Below are positions 23,507 through 32,864 of a DNA stretch of 38,637 nucleotides, in pieces (the stretch's first letter is position 1; every line of letters starts with the position of its first letter). The notes under the pieces are model-generated. The model was not told where the DNA came from. It made no database searches and was given only the letters and a program-made list of their open reading frames with translations. The stretch is from an uncultured Oscillospiraceae bacterium (lineage in GTDB: Bacteria > Bacillota > Clostridia > Oscillospirales > Acutalibacteraceae), in the NCBI GenBank assembly GCA_902492045.1, contig CABUKB010000015.1, positions 1 through 38,637 on the forward strand, given 5' to 3'. The position numbers and the translations under genes are program-made.

Positions 23507-24208
23507 TCAGGACTTTTTCCCCAGCCGGCTCTCCGTCCCGTTCATGATACGCCGGATATTCGGTATATGTTTGGCAATCAAAATTGCCGCGATCAGCAAA
23601 GACATAGCGGTGCAAAACCACACCGTCCCGGCCGCCTTCTGATCGACAAACATTCGGAAAAGAAAGGTAAAAACCGGCAGCAGGGCCGCCGCGATTACCG
23701 AACCCAGGGAGACCATTCTCCAGATCAGAACCACCAGTATAAAGAATCCGAGGCAAATCAGGGCTACCCGCCAGTCCAGGATCAGCATCATCCCCAGGGT
23801 GGTCAGCACCCCCTTGCCTCCCCGGAATCGAAAATACAGGGGATACAAATGGCCGATAATGCAGAAGAGCCCGGCTAAATACTGACCGACCAATACCAAA
23901 CCGTCCAGTTCCTGTGTTCCCGTAACCGGGGCGGCGGCAAGTTGGAGGTTGCCCAGCAGCCATCCCCCCGCCAATACCGACAAAAAGCTTTTGAGCAGAT
24001 CACCGGCTGTGGTCAGCAGGGCAGGCAGTTTGCCTTGGGACCGCAGCACGTTGGTGGCTCCCGCATTGCCGCTTCCGTATTTCCGGATATCCTCTTTGGC
24101 AAAGAGCTTGGTCACGATGATCGCGGAATTGACACTGCCGAGCAAGTAAGCAATCGCCATGGTGAGCAGCAAGGCAAGCCAGCTGTTTTTCAGGAATTCC
24201 AGAAACAT
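23507..24208 (-). CDS. plsY: Glycerol-3-phosphate acyltransferase PlsY
   Basis: The 233-residue integral membrane enzyme transfers an acyl group from acyl-phosphate to glycerol-3-phosphate. It has about five membrane helices and the three PlsY motifs: YGSGNAGATNVLR (44-56), the loop YPLYFRFRGGKGVLT, and the C-terminal HIPNIRRIMNGTE. It is slightly longer than the usual 190-210 residues because of a looser segment around residues 90-105. AAAGGAGG stands 9 bases before ATG. Confidence 0.96.
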   Translation of the reverse strand: MFLEFLKNSWLALLLTMAIAYLLGSVNSAIIVTKLFAKEDIRKYGSGNAGATNVLRSQGKLPALLTTAGDLLKSFLSVLAGGWLLGNLQLAAAPVTGTQELDGLVLVGQYLAGLFCIIGHLYPLYFRFRGGKGVLTTLGMMLILDWRVALICLGFFILVVLIWRMVSLGSVIAAALLPVFTFLFRMFVDQKAAGTVWFCTAMSLLIAAILIAKHIPNIRRIMNGTESRLGKKS

Positions 24209-24276
24209 GGGATTTCCTCCTTTAAACCGGGATGATCGGGCACAGGGCCGCTTAAAAACCGGCGGATAGAGCCGGA

Positions 24277-25614
24277 TTACCTGGAGGCCCCGTTCTTTTC
24301 CCCCCGTTCCCGCACGACAAAGCGAACCGGGGTGCCCTCAAGACCGAAGGTCTGGCGGAGCTGGTTTTCGAGATATCGCTGGTAGGAATAGTGAAACAGA
24401 TCCGCGCGGTTGACAAAACAGACAAAAGTAGGCGGCCGGGTGGAAGGCTGGGTCATATAGTAAATTTTTAACCGCCGGCCTTTATCGGTGGGGGGCTGTA
24501 CCCGGGCAGTGGCATCCGCGAGAAGATCATTGAGCATACCGGTGGAAATCCGCATACTGTTTTGCTCGTTGACATACCGGATCACCTCAAACAGGCGGTC
24601 CAGCCGTTGTCCGGTCTTGGCCGAGAGAAAAACGATGGGCGCGTAAGTCATGAAACTCAATTCCTCCCGGAGCCTTTTGCGCATCCGGTCCATGGTTTTA
24701 TCGTCCTTCTCCACCGCGTCCCATTTATTGACCGCAACGATACAGGCTTTTCCCGCCTCCAGCGCAAGACCGGCGACCTTGCTGTCCTGCTCGGTAAACC
24801 CCTCGACCCCGTCGATGAGGATCACACACACGTCTGCCCGCTCCACCGCCATTCGGGCGCGCAGGACGCTGTATTTTTCAATGGCGTCATCCACTCGGCT
24901 GCGCCGGCGCAAACCGGCGGTGTCGATAAAAATAAAGCGTCCGTGCCGGTTGCGGACCTCGGTATCAATCGCATCCCGCGTGGTTCCGGCGATGTCGGAG
25001 ACAATGCTCCTCTCCTCCCCCGACACGGCATTGACCAGGGAGGATTTCCCGGCGTTAGGCTTGCCGATGACCGCCACTTTAACCGCGTCGTCCGGTTCCT
25101 CCTCCTCCGATTCGGGGGGCAGCCGTTGGAATACCGCGTCGAGCAGATCCCCGGTACCGGTGCCATGTATCGAAGAAACCGCCACCGGATCCCCCAGTCC
25201 GAGATTGTAAAACTCGTAAAACTCGGGCGGCAGGCCGCCGATGCGGTCGCATTTGTTGACGCAAAGCACCACCGGCTTTCCGCACTTTTGCAGCATGGCC
25301 GCCACGTCGGCATCGTTGGCGGTGACCCCTGCCTGCAAATCAGCGACCAGAATTATGACATCTGCCTGTTCTATGGCGAGTTCGGCCTGGTACCGCATCT
25401 GCCGGAGAAGCTGATCTTCCGTCTGCGGCTCGATACCGCCGGTATCCGCCAAAAGGAGAGTGCGGCCCCGCCATTCACAGGGCGCAAAAACCCGGTCTCT
25501 CGTCACACCAGGCGTATCTTTGACGATGGATAACCGTTGACCGATGAGTTTATTAAACAATGTGGATTTTCCCACGTTGGGGCGGCCGACGACCGCAACC
25601 ACGGGTTTTGCCAT
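24277..25614 (-). CDS. der: Ribosome-associated GTPase Der (EngA)
   Basis: The 445-residue protein has two tandem GTPase domains and a C-terminal KH-like domain, as in all Der proteins. Walker A motifs are GRPNVGKS (10-17) and GKPNAGKS (184-191); NKCD (120-123) and a second NKWD give guanine specificity. Der acts in maturation of the large ribosomal subunit. AAGGAGGG is 7 bases before ATG. It lies between the DUF512 gene and plsY, a common clostridial order. Confidence 0.98.
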   Translation of the reverse strand: MAKPVVAVVGRPNVGKSTLFNKLIGQRLSIVKDTPGVTRDRVFAPCEWRGRTLLLADTGGIEPQTEDQLLRQMRYQAELAIEQADVIILVADLQAGVTANDADVAAMLQKCGKPVVLCVNKCDRIGGLPPEFYEFYNLGLGDPVAVSSIHGTGTGDLLDAVFQRLPPESEEEEPDDAVKVAVIGKPNAGKSSLVNAVSGEERSIVSDIAGTTRDAIDTEVRNRHGRFIFIDTAGLRRRSRVDDAIEKYSVLRARMAVERADVCVILIDGVEGFTEQDSKVAGLALEAGKACIVAVNKWDAVEKDDKTMDRMRKRLREELSFMTYAPIVFLSAKTGQRLDRLFEVIRYVNEQNSMRISTGMLNDLLADATARVQPPTDKGRRLKIYYMTQPSTRPPTFVCFVNRADLFHYSYQRYLENQLRQTFGLEGTPVRFVVRERGEKNGASR

Positions 25615-25664
25615 GTGCGTCCCTCCTTTGCCATAGCCAGTCTGTCCGGATTCTCCGGTTTCAT

Positions 25665-26960
25665 TCAGCGCAGCAGTTCCTCCAGCAGCGCGGCTCCGTC
25701 CACAGGCACCGCCCGCAGCTCCACCCCGAGTTCCCGTTCCACGTCACCGGGCAGCACATCGTCTAAAAACCGGTCTCCCTCATGCCGCAGCATGGTATCG
25801 GGGATTAGAAGGACGGAAGATGACCGGCCCCGAAGCTGGTTGATTAAATCGCCGCCGGTGATCAGCCCCGCCACCGTAATCGTTTCTCCAAAAAACTCGT
25901 TGCGGATTTCCACGACATCCACATGCAGATTATCCCACTTTTTCCCGGCCTCGTCAATAAGCATCCGCATCAGCGGGGCCGCTGCCGTTCCCGTGGCAAT
26001 CGTCATGGGCGTTCCTGCCGGCGCCGACCGGCAGGCTGCCACCGCCCGGCGGAACTCCTCGATCAGCAGCGCGACCATACCCACGCCGTTTTCAAGCTGA
26101 GTCATTTCGCCATAAAAGCTGGCGTCGGGGATCGGGCGTCCGGCCTTGATGTAGAATTCGTCCGCCGGATAAAACACCCGGTTCCCGCGCTCCTTCAGCA
26201 TCCGGCCGCCGAAACCCTCGACCGCGTCAATGACGGCTGCGGCCTCCTCCCTGGTAAAAAGGCGCAGGGGTTCGAGCCCATCCCGATATTTGGTCAATCC
26301 CACCGGCACAGCCGCCACGCTCTCCACCGCGTTTCCCAAAGCCGCGAGATCACGCATGCTTCGCAGCAATTCGTCTTGGTCGTTCATCCCCGGACAGAGA
26401 ACGAGCTGGCATTCTAACCGGATACCGGCATCCGCGAAGCGGCGAAGCAGGGAGAGGCTTTCTCCGGCGAAACGGTTATGCATCATCCGGCAGCGCAGCT
26501 CCGGGTTGGTGGTGTGAACCGACACATGCAAGGGACTGATATGCATCTCGATAATGCGGGAGACCTCGTGTTCGGTAAGATTCGTCAAGGTGATATAGTT
26601 ACCGAACAGAAAGGATAACCGGCTGTCGTCGTCTTTAAAATAAAGGCTGTCCCGCATACCGGGGGGCATCTGGTCAATGAAACAAAACACGCATTTGTTG
26701 CGGCATCTGTGCTGTTCATCCATCAGGTAGGTATCAAAGACCAGGCCGGTTTCCCCGTCGGCATCCCGATGTAACCGGATCACCCGTTTTCCCGAAGGCG
26801 TTTCCAACACGGCGGATAGATTCGGCTCGTCGAGATAAAACCGGTAATCCAGCACATCGGCGATTTCATGCCCATTGAGCGTCAGCAGCCGGTCTCCCGG
26901 CCGGACCAATTTGCGGGCCGCCGGACTTCCCGGCTGCACCCCTCGGATCGTCACCGCCAT
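25665..26960 (-). CDS. DUF512 protein: PDZ-like domain plus radical-SAM-like cysteines
   Basis: The 431-residue protein starts with a PDZ-like segment (about 1-60, with VQPGSPAARKLVRPGD) and then has CRNKCVFCFIDQMP, where Cys86, Cys90 and Cys93 form the CX3CX2C pattern of radical-SAM enzymes. The C-terminal part is the DUF512 domain. The combination is a known conserved clostridial and cyanobacterial protein of unknown reaction. I start at 26960, where GGGAGGG is 8 bases upstream; earlier in-frame starts lack a site. It follows rpmF by 115 bases and precedes der by 50. Confidence 0.93.
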   Translation of the reverse strand: MAVTIRGVQPGSPAARKLVRPGDRLLTLNGHEIADVLDYRFYLDEPNLSAVLETPSGKRVIRLHRDADGETGLVFDTYLMDEQHRCRNKCVFCFIDQMPPGMRDSLYFKDDDSRLSFLFGNYITLTNLTEHEVSRIIEMHISPLHVSVHTTNPELRCRMMHNRFAGESLSLLRRFADAGIRLECQLVLCPGMNDQDELLRSMRDLAALGNAVESVAAVPVGLTKYRDGLEPLRLFTREEAAAVIDAVEGFGGRMLKERGNRVFYPADEFYIKAGRPIPDASFYGEMTQLENGVGMVALLIEEFRRAVAACRSAPAGTPMTIATGTAAAPLMRMLIDEAGKKWDNLHVDVVEIRNEFFGETITVAGLITGGDLINQLRGRSSSVLLIPDTMLRHEGDRFLDDVLPGDVERELGVELRAVPVDGAALLEELLR

Positions 26961-27075
26961 CCGGCGCCCTCCCTTCTTTACGACAAAAATAGAAGGCGCA
27001 ACCTCTTTGCAGGTTACACCCTCCGTTTGGCACAATAGGAACCCGACACCCGAATTGGAGAACCTTTCACGGGCA

Positions 27076-27261
27076 TCAGGCCTCTTTTTTTACGATCTGT
27101 CTGCCGTTGTAATAGCCGCAATTGCCGCAAAGACGATGCGCACGCTTGTATTCGCCGCAATTCGGGCATTTTACCAGCGCCGGAGCCTCGATTTTCCAGA
27201 CATTGTTCCGTCTTTTATCCCGGCGCGCCTTGGAATGTTTTCTTTTGGGTACTATCGCCAC
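27076..27261 (-). CDS. rpmF: 50S ribosomal protein L32
   Basis: The 61-residue protein starts AIVPKRKHSKARRDKRR after its initiator and has the zinc-binding four-cysteine set Cys32, Cys35, Cys45 and Cys48 (CPNC, CGNC), the C+ form. The start is GTG at 27261, with AAGGAGGT 7 bases upstream; an upstream in-frame ATG overlaps that site and is rejected. It follows the DUF177 gene by 38 bases, the standard bacterial pairing. Confidence 0.97.
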   Translation of the reverse strand: MAIVPKRKHSKARRDKRRNNVWKIEAPALVKCPNCGEYKRAHRLCGNCGYYNGRQIVKKEA

Positions 27262-27299
27262 CGTCAGCACCTCCTTCAACCTACTTGAAGCCTACTCCA

Positions 27300-27797
27300 T
27301 CACGAGTGATTCCATTGTCCCAGCGCCTCGAGACGGGGATCGGCAGTCCGAGGAGTGCATCCGCACAGACCCTCGTTCAGATCTTTGCCGCAGTGGGGAC
27401 ACAACCCCCGGCAATCTTCACGGCAAAGAACTTTTGACGGCAGATTGAGAATCAGATCCGCTTCCACCAAACTGTCGAGAAAAAGCCGATAATTGTCCAC
27501 CAGCACGAATTCGCCGTTGTCCTCGTTATTCAGAGAGGTCACCAGAATATGCTCGACCGGCACGAGCCGTTCGCAGCGGATGTTCCGCAGGCATCGGTCG
27601 CACGCTCCTTCAAACAGATAGCGGGCCCTTGCCTGCAGCCGTACAACGTCGGCGGATACCCGAACCTCCCCTTCCACCAGAACAGGATGCGAGAATGGAT
27701 GGGAGTCCCCGATTGTCAGCGCGGAAAAATCCAGTTCACAATGCAGGGGCAGGGATTCCTTTTCCCCCATAAACAGGGGTTTAAGTTGCAAAAGCAT
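27300..27797 (-). CDS. DUF177 (YceD) family protein
   Basis: The 165-residue protein has the YceD pattern: a beta-rich core with CDRCLRNI and a C-terminal cysteine cluster (LCREDCRGLCPHCGKDLN) likely to bind metal. In many bacteria yceD is the gene directly before rpmF, and the protein has been linked to 23S rRNA accumulation. TGAGGTGG is close to the ATG at 27797. It is the first gene of a long operon under a consensus promoter. Confidence 0.93.
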   Translation of the reverse strand: MLLQLKPLFMGEKESLPLHCELDFSALTIGDSHPFSHPVLVEGEVRVSADVVRLQARARYLFEGACDRCLRNIRCERLVPVEHILVTSLNNEDNGEFVLVDNYRLFLDSLVEADLILNLPSKVLCREDCRGLCPHCGKDLNEGLCGCTPRTADPRLEALGQWNHS

Positions 27798-27823
27798 AAT
27801 CCACCTCAAGTGTCACGCAGAAT

Positions 27824-27852
27824 ATTATACCGATAGATACCGGGTTTGTCAA
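27824..27852 (-). promoter_or_regulatory. Promoter of the DUF177-rpmF-DUF512-der-plsY-gpsA operon
   Basis: On the minus strand: perfect TTGACA (27852-27847), 17-base spacer, perfect TATAAT (27829-27824). The spacing and both hexamers are ideal, as suits a ribosomal-protein operon. Confidence 0.92.
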
Positions 27853-27901
27853 CCACTTTTTCAGACGATTGTCGCCGCCTCACTCAGCCCCGATCTTGAG
27901 C

Positions 27902-27936
27902 GAAGGACGGAGACAGCCGCGCCGTCTCCGTCCTTC
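27902..27936 (-). terminator. Hairpin after the small P-loop gene
   Basis: A perfect 13-bp stem (27902-27914 with 27924-27936), 9-base loop, lies 18 bases past the stop codon. It lacks a T-tract, so termination strength is uncertain. Confidence 0.65.
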
Positions 27937-27954
27937 CGCCTGTACGCATTATCG

Positions 27955-28371
27955 TCAGATTTCCACCGCGAACTCCGCAATTCGGGCGGGAATGTCGGCC
28001 TTATCCGCAGAGACCGAAAGCACAAGGTTGGTTTCGGTTTTGTCCGATAGTTCTTTGAGCTTTTCAATAAACGAAGCGAGCTTTTCCGGATCGTTTCCGC
28101 CGATTTTCAGGGTGGAGTCCACCAAAATGTCGGTGATGTCGTAATTGCCTGCGCACATGCCGGCGATAAAGCCGTAAAAACTGTCGAATCCCTTGATGCC
28201 ATATTCATCGGCAACAGCCAGACGCGCTTTGTGACTGATATCATAGGTCAGCGTGCTGTCTTTTTCGATGAACACCACATTGCCCTTGGATTCCGCGGTA
28301 GCCGCGTTGCACATGTCGATCAGCCGTTTGGTCTTGCCGGACCCTTTCTTTCCGAGGATAAGCGTGATCAT
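27955..28371 (-). CDS. Small P-loop nucleotide-binding protein of unknown function
   Basis: The 138-residue protein opens with MITLILGKKGSGKTKRL, a Walker A motif at 7-14. A hydrophobic strand ending in acid (ITDILVDS, about 80-87) may be Walker B. A second strand TNLVLSVSAD lies near the end. It is short for an ATPase, and no partner domain follows. GGAGGA is 8 bases before ATG. Compared with its neighbours the gene uses more A and T. It lies 62 bases after pgi on the same strand, with a weak hairpin (28397-28414) between them. Confidence 0.82.
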   Translation of the reverse strand: MITLILGKKGSGKTKRLIDMCNAATAESKGNVVFIEKDSTLTYDISHKARLAVADEYGIKGFDSFYGFIAGMCAGNYDITDILVDSTLKIGGNDPEKLASFIEKLKELSDKTETNLVLSVSADKADIPARIAEFAVEI

Positions 28372-28433
28372 TTTGTTTTCCTCCTACCTATATGATAACC
28401 GCAAATGAGCGGTTTCTGCCGAACCAACGGCGC

Positions 28434-29774
28434 TCACCGGCCCAGACGTTTTTCCAAAGCAGCGCGCTCGTTCTCATAACCGGGTTTCCCGAGCAGGGCA
28501 AACATATTCTTTTTATAGCTCTCCACGCCCGGCTGATCGAAAGGATTGACCCCCAGCATATACCCCGAGATGGCGCAGGCCTTCTCAAAGAAATAGATCA
28601 GGTAGCCGAGTTCTTCCTCGCATACAGCGGGAACATGAAGCACAAGGCTGGGCGTTCCGCCGTCGCTGTGGGCGAGGACGGTGCCTTCAAACGCCTTGCG
28701 GTTGATATCCGCCATGGCGCGGCCGGTCAGAAAATTGAGTCCATCCACATTCTCGGGATCATGGCCGATAGTCAATTCCTTCTGCGCCTTATCCAATAGA
28801 ACCACCGTTTCAAACAGCAGGCGGCTTCCATCCTGTACGAACTGGCCGAGAGAATGCAGGTCGGTGGAGAACACCGCAGAGGCCGGAAACAGCCCCTTGC
28901 CGTCCTTTCCTTCGCTTTCGCCATAGAGCTGTTTCCACCACTCGCCCATCATGGCATAACCGGGCTCATAGCTGACCATCATTTCCACCGCGCGGCCTTT
29001 GCGGTACAGAATATGACGGGCCGCCGCGTACTTGTAGCAGTCGTTGTTTTCGATGTCCGGGTCGGCAAGCTCTTCTCTGGCCCTGGCCGCCCCTGTCATC
29101 AAGGCTCCGATATCACAGCCGGCGACGGCAATCGGCAGCAGGCCCACCGCCGTCAGGACGGAAAATCGTCCTCCCACATCGTCGGGCACGACAAAGGTCT
29201 CATACCCTTCCCGGTCGGCCAGTCCCTTGAGGGTCCCTTTTTCCCGGTCGGTGGTGACATAGATCCTTTTCTTCGCTTCCTCCGGGCCGACGGTTTTTTC
29301 CAGATACTCCCGGAACACCCGGAAGGCGATGGCCGGTTCGGTGGTGGTGCCGGATTTGGAGATGACGTTGATGGACACCCGCCGTCCTTCGCACAGCGCC
29401 AGCAGGTCGTTCAAAGCGGTTGAACTGATGCTGTTGCCCGCGAAATACACGTCGGGGGTATCCTTTTTCAACGCATTGTAATAAGGGGATTTGAGAAACT
29501 CAATAGCCGCCCTGGCGCCCAGATAGGAGCCGCCGATTCCGATGGCGATGAAAATATCGGTATCCTGTCGGATCCGGGCGGCGGCGGCCTCGATGCGCGC
29601 AAATTCTTCCCTGTCATAACGAACGGGCAAATCCATCCAGCCCAAAAAATCATTTCCCTGGCCTTTGCCGCTGGTCAGCAGCTCATGGGCCGCCGTCACC
29701 TGGGGCTGAATCGCCTCCCACTCGTGGTTGCGGACGAAACCGTCCAGGTAGCGGGTTTCCAATCTAGTCGACAT
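28434..29774 (-). CDS. pgi: Glucose-6-phosphate isomerase
   Basis: The 446-residue enzyme interconverts glucose-6-phosphate and fructose-6-phosphate; its length is that of the short Firmicutes form. Recognisable parts are IGGSYLGARAA, VISKSGTTTEPAIAFR, DVGGRFSVLTAVGLLP and, near the C-terminus, NPFDQPGVESYKKNMF with the catalytic-base lysine region. GGAGGG stands 9 bases before ATG 29774. The longer open frame upstream has no family match. A promoter lies 45 bases upstream. Confidence 0.98.
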   Translation of the reverse strand: MSTRLETRYLDGFVRNHEWEAIQPQVTAAHELLTSGKGQGNDFLGWMDLPVRYDREEFARIEAAAARIRQDTDIFIAIGIGGSYLGARAAIEFLKSPYYNALKKDTPDVYFAGNSISSTALNDLLALCEGRRVSINVISKSGTTTEPAIAFRVFREYLEKTVGPEEAKKRIYVTTDREKGTLKGLADREGYETFVVPDDVGGRFSVLTAVGLLPIAVAGCDIGALMTGAARAREELADPDIENNDCYKYAAARHILYRKGRAVEMMVSYEPGYAMMGEWWKQLYGESEGKDGKGLFPASAVFSTDLHSLGQFVQDGSRLLFETVVLLDKAQKELTIGHDPENVDGLNFLTGRAMADINRKAFEGTVLAHSDGGTPSLVLHVPAVCEEELGYLIYFFEKACAISGYMLGVNPFDQPGVESYKKNMFALLGKPGYENERAALEKRLGR

Positions 29775-29814
29775 GCGCTGTTTTCCCTCCGCTTTCTTCC
29801 CATTCGATGATTTT

Positions 29815-29843
29815 ATTGTACAATACAAAGGCGCCGATTGCAA
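29815..29843 (-). promoter_or_regulatory. pgi promoter
   Basis: On the minus strand: TTGCAA (29843-29838), 17-base spacer, TACAAT (29820-29815). The rest of the 295-base gap to valS holds only the valS terminator; no gene is visible. Confidence 0.72.
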
Positions 29844-30037
29844 CCGTCCGTTTGTAAATTCTTTTTGACGGGCTGGCGGTCTTCTCTTTGTTATCTTCCC
29901 ACCCCCGGCGCCGCTTATGCCCAAAATCATAGGGGAGAAAAACCGCCCTTTAACGACGTGGGCATCCCCAGATCCGCCTTTGCATCCGGAGACCGTATGT
30001 CGCTTGATTGCGGCCATGGCCGCTTGGTTTTCCAAAA

Positions 30038-30066
30038 ACAAAACCGGGAGAATCTCCCGGTTTTGT
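30038..30066 (-). terminator. valS terminator
   Basis: Perfect 13-bp stem (30038-30050 with 30054-30066), 3-base loop, A/T-rich base and further T residues on the minus strand, 4 bases past the valS stop. Confidence 0.9.
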
Positions 30067-30069
30067 CCG

Positions 30070-32715
30070 TCAAGACAGAGCCGCCAGGCTCTGATCAAGC
30101 AGGTTCAATTTGTCCTGAAGCCGGGCGGCGTTTTCCCGCGCCCCGGCCACGACCGCCTCCGGCGCCTTTTCGGTAAACGCCTGATTCGACAGGCGGGCCA
30201 AAACACCGTCGAGCTGTTTTTTCACGTTGTCCCGTTCTTTTTGGAGGCGGGCTCGTTCGGCTTCTTTATCGGTAAGCTCGTCCATGGGAATTTTGATGGT
30301 GGCGTCGGGGGTGACGATGCTCACCGCGCCGGGCAGATCAAAGCTTTCCCCCACCTGGACCGTGGACGCGGACGCCAGCCGCTGCATAAAGGGCGCACCG
30401 CCGGTAAAGGTGTCGGCAAACGCCGTCTCCACATAGACCTGTGCCTTCCGGGAGGGCGGAACGTTCATCTCCGCCCGGCGGTTGCGGATGGCCCGGATCG
30501 CCTCCATCAGCCTCTCCATCTCCTTCTCTTCCTCCGGGAAGGACAGGGCCGGATCGTACACGGGCCAGGATGAAATCATCAGGGCTTCCCCCTCGTGGGG
30601 CAGGGCCTGCCAGATTTCTTCGGTGATAAACGGCATAAAAGGATGGAGCAGCTTGAGAAGCCCCTGCATGATATACAGCAGCACCCGGCGGGCATTCGCC
30701 GCGGCCGCCTCGTCCCCGCCGGTCAGGCGGGACTTGCTCAATTCAATGGTCCAATCGCAGTAGTGATCCCAGATGAAATCGTACAGCTTCTGCACCGCCA
30801 GGCCCAGCTCAAATTTTTCAAGATTCTCGGTCACGGCGCTCACCAGGGCGTTATAGCGGGAGAGGATCCATTTTTCCTCCAGCGTGAGGGTATCGGGAAG
30901 CCCAAACGCCGTTTCGTGCCCTTCCAAATTCATCAACAGGAACCGGGCCGCGTTCCACAGCTTGTTGGCAAAGTTTCGGGAAGCCTCCACCTTTTCGGCC
31001 GTGAAACGCATGTCGTTGCCCGGACTGTTGCCGGTGGACAGGCTGAAACGAAGCGCATCGGCCCCGTACTGCTCTATGATCTCCAGAGGATCAATGCCGT
31101 TTCCCAGGGACTTGGACATCTTCCGGCCCTGAGCGTCCCGCACCAGCCCGTGGATGAAGACGGTGCGGAAGGGGACCTTCCCCATATGCTCGAGCCCAGA
31201 GAACATCATCCGCACCACCCAGAAAAGGATGATATCATACCCGGTGACCAAGGTGTCGGTGGGATAGAAGTAGCCGAGTTCCGGCGTTTTCTCCGGCCAT
31301 CCCAGGGTGGAGAACGGCCAAAGGGCGGAGGAAAACCAGGTATCCAGCGTATCCTCGTCCTGCCGCAGCTTGGCGCTCCCGCATTTCGGACAGACCGAAG
31401 GTTCCTCCCGGCCGACCACGATCTCCCCGCAGTCGTCGCAATACCACACCGGAATCCGGTGCCCCCACCAGAGCTGACGGGAAATGCACCAGTCCCGGAT
31501 ATTCTCGAGCCAATGGAAATACACCTTCTCGAACCGCTCGGGCACGAAGCGGGTCTCGCCGTTTTTCACCGCCTCGATGGCGGGTCCGGCCAGCTCCTTC
31601 ATTTTGACGAACCACTGCATGGAAACCCGCGGCTCGATCACGGTATGGCAGCGATAGCACGAGCCGACGTTGTGCTTGATAGGCTCGGTTTTGACAAGGT
31701 ATCCCTGCTCTTCCAAATCCCGGACAATGGCTTTGCGGCAGTCCAGAATGGTCATCCCCCGGTATTTTCCCGCGCATTCGTTCATATGACCGTCCTCGGT
31801 GGTGACGGTAATCACCTCGAGGTGATGGCGTAGGCCGACCTCAAAATCATTGGGGTCATGGGCCGGGGTAATCTTCACCACGCCGGTGCCGAAATCCATT
31901 TCCACATAGGGGTCGGCCACCACCGGTATCAGGCGGTTTACAAGGGGAAGTATCACCTGTCTGCCCACCAAATGGCGATACCGTTCATCATCGGGATGAA
32001 CCGCCACCGCCGTGTCACCCAGCATGGTTTCCGGCCTGGTGGTCGCCAGTTCCAGATACTCGCCGGCCGGCCGGCCCTCTTCGTCGGCAATGGGATAGCG
32101 CAGATGCCAAAAAAAGGCGTCCTTCTCCTCGAATTCCACCTCGGCATCCGAAATCGAGGTCCGGCAGTGGGGGCACCAGTTGACAATCCTCTCCCCCCGG
32201 TAAATAAGGCCCTTTTCATACAGGCGGACGAACACCTCCCGCACGGCCTTTGAACAGCCCTCATCCATCGTGAAGCGTTCCCGTTCCCAGTCGCAGGAGG
32301 AGCCGAGCTTTTTGAGCTGTTCCACGATTCGACCGCCGTATTGCTCCTTCCAGGCCCAGGCGCGCTCCAAGAAGCCTTTCCGCCCCAGTTTCTCTTTCGT
32401 CAAGCCCTCTTTTGCCATGGCCGCGACGATCTTGGCCTCGGTGGCAATGGACGCATGGTCGGTCCCGGGCAGCCATAAAGTCTCATACCCCTGCATTCGC
32501 CGCCAGCGGATCAATATATCCTGAAATGTCTCGTCCAGAGCATGCCCCATATGAAGCTGACCCGTGATATTGGGGGGCGGTATCACAATGGTATAGGGCT
32601 TTTTCTCCGGATCAACCTGCGCGTGAAAATAACCGCCTTTCATCCAGAAGGCGTAAATTCGATCTTCCACCTCGCCCGGATCGTAAGTTTTCGCCAGTTC
32701 TTTCCTGTCCGCCAT
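30070..32715 (-). CDS. valS: Valyl-tRNA synthetase
   Basis: The 881-residue class I synthetase charges tRNA-Val. It has the HIGH-type motif in PPPNITGQLHMGHAL, the editing domain with ATTRPETMLGDTAV, DWCISRQLWWGHRIPVWYC, the zinc-type cysteine pairs, KMSKSLGN, and the C-terminal coiled coil unique to ValRS. Length is normal. GGGAGGG is 8 bases before ATG. I looked for a T-box leader (the GGGTGGNACCGCG-type motif) in the 100-base leader and saw none, so expression is probably not tRNA-controlled at this site. Confidence 0.98.
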   Translation of the reverse strand: MADRKELAKTYDPGEVEDRIYAFWMKGGYFHAQVDPEKKPYTIVIPPPNITGQLHMGHALDETFQDILIRWRRMQGYETLWLPGTDHASIATEAKIVAAMAKEGLTKEKLGRKGFLERAWAWKEQYGGRIVEQLKKLGSSCDWERERFTMDEGCSKAVREVFVRLYEKGLIYRGERIVNWCPHCRTSISDAEVEFEEKDAFFWHLRYPIADEEGRPAGEYLELATTRPETMLGDTAVAVHPDDERYRHLVGRQVILPLVNRLIPVVADPYVEMDFGTGVVKITPAHDPNDFEVGLRHHLEVITVTTEDGHMNECAGKYRGMTILDCRKAIVRDLEEQGYLVKTEPIKHNVGSCYRCHTVIEPRVSMQWFVKMKELAGPAIEAVKNGETRFVPERFEKVYFHWLENIRDWCISRQLWWGHRIPVWYCDDCGEIVVGREEPSVCPKCGSAKLRQDEDTLDTWFSSALWPFSTLGWPEKTPELGYFYPTDTLVTGYDIILFWVVRMMFSGLEHMGKVPFRTVFIHGLVRDAQGRKMSKSLGNGIDPLEIIEQYGADALRFSLSTGNSPGNDMRFTAEKVEASRNFANKLWNAARFLLMNLEGHETAFGLPDTLTLEEKWILSRYNALVSAVTENLEKFELGLAVQKLYDFIWDHYCDWTIELSKSRLTGGDEAAAANARRVLLYIMQGLLKLLHPFMPFITEEIWQALPHEGEALMISSWPVYDPALSFPEEEKEMERLMEAIRAIRNRRAEMNVPPSRKAQVYVETAFADTFTGGAPFMQRLASASTVQVGESFDLPGAVSIVTPDATIKIPMDELTDKEAERARLQKERDNVKKQLDGVLARLSNQAFTEKAPEAVVAGARENAARLQDKLNLLDQSLAALS

Positions 32716-32777
32716 AACGGCTTCCCTCCCACATGCCCGCTGCCGGGCGGTTTTCCGATCCTAGGAATATCGTGCAT

Positions 32778-32806
32778 ATTGTATCACAAGGAAAGTATGG
32801 CGGCAA
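32778..32806 (-). promoter_or_regulatory. valS promoter
   Basis: On the minus strand: TTGCCG (32806-32801), 17-base spacer ending in TGA, TACAAT (32783-32778), an extended -10 promoter. Confidence 0.75.
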
Positions 32807-32864
32807 GTCCTTTCGCCGTTTTCGTCCCCGTCGTTTAACCGACCAAGGAGCCACACACGCAAAT

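Noticed and set aside
26260..26290. tRNA-like GGTTCGAGCCC segment
   Set aside because: It lies inside the DUF512 coding frame and no acceptor or anticodon arms surround it.
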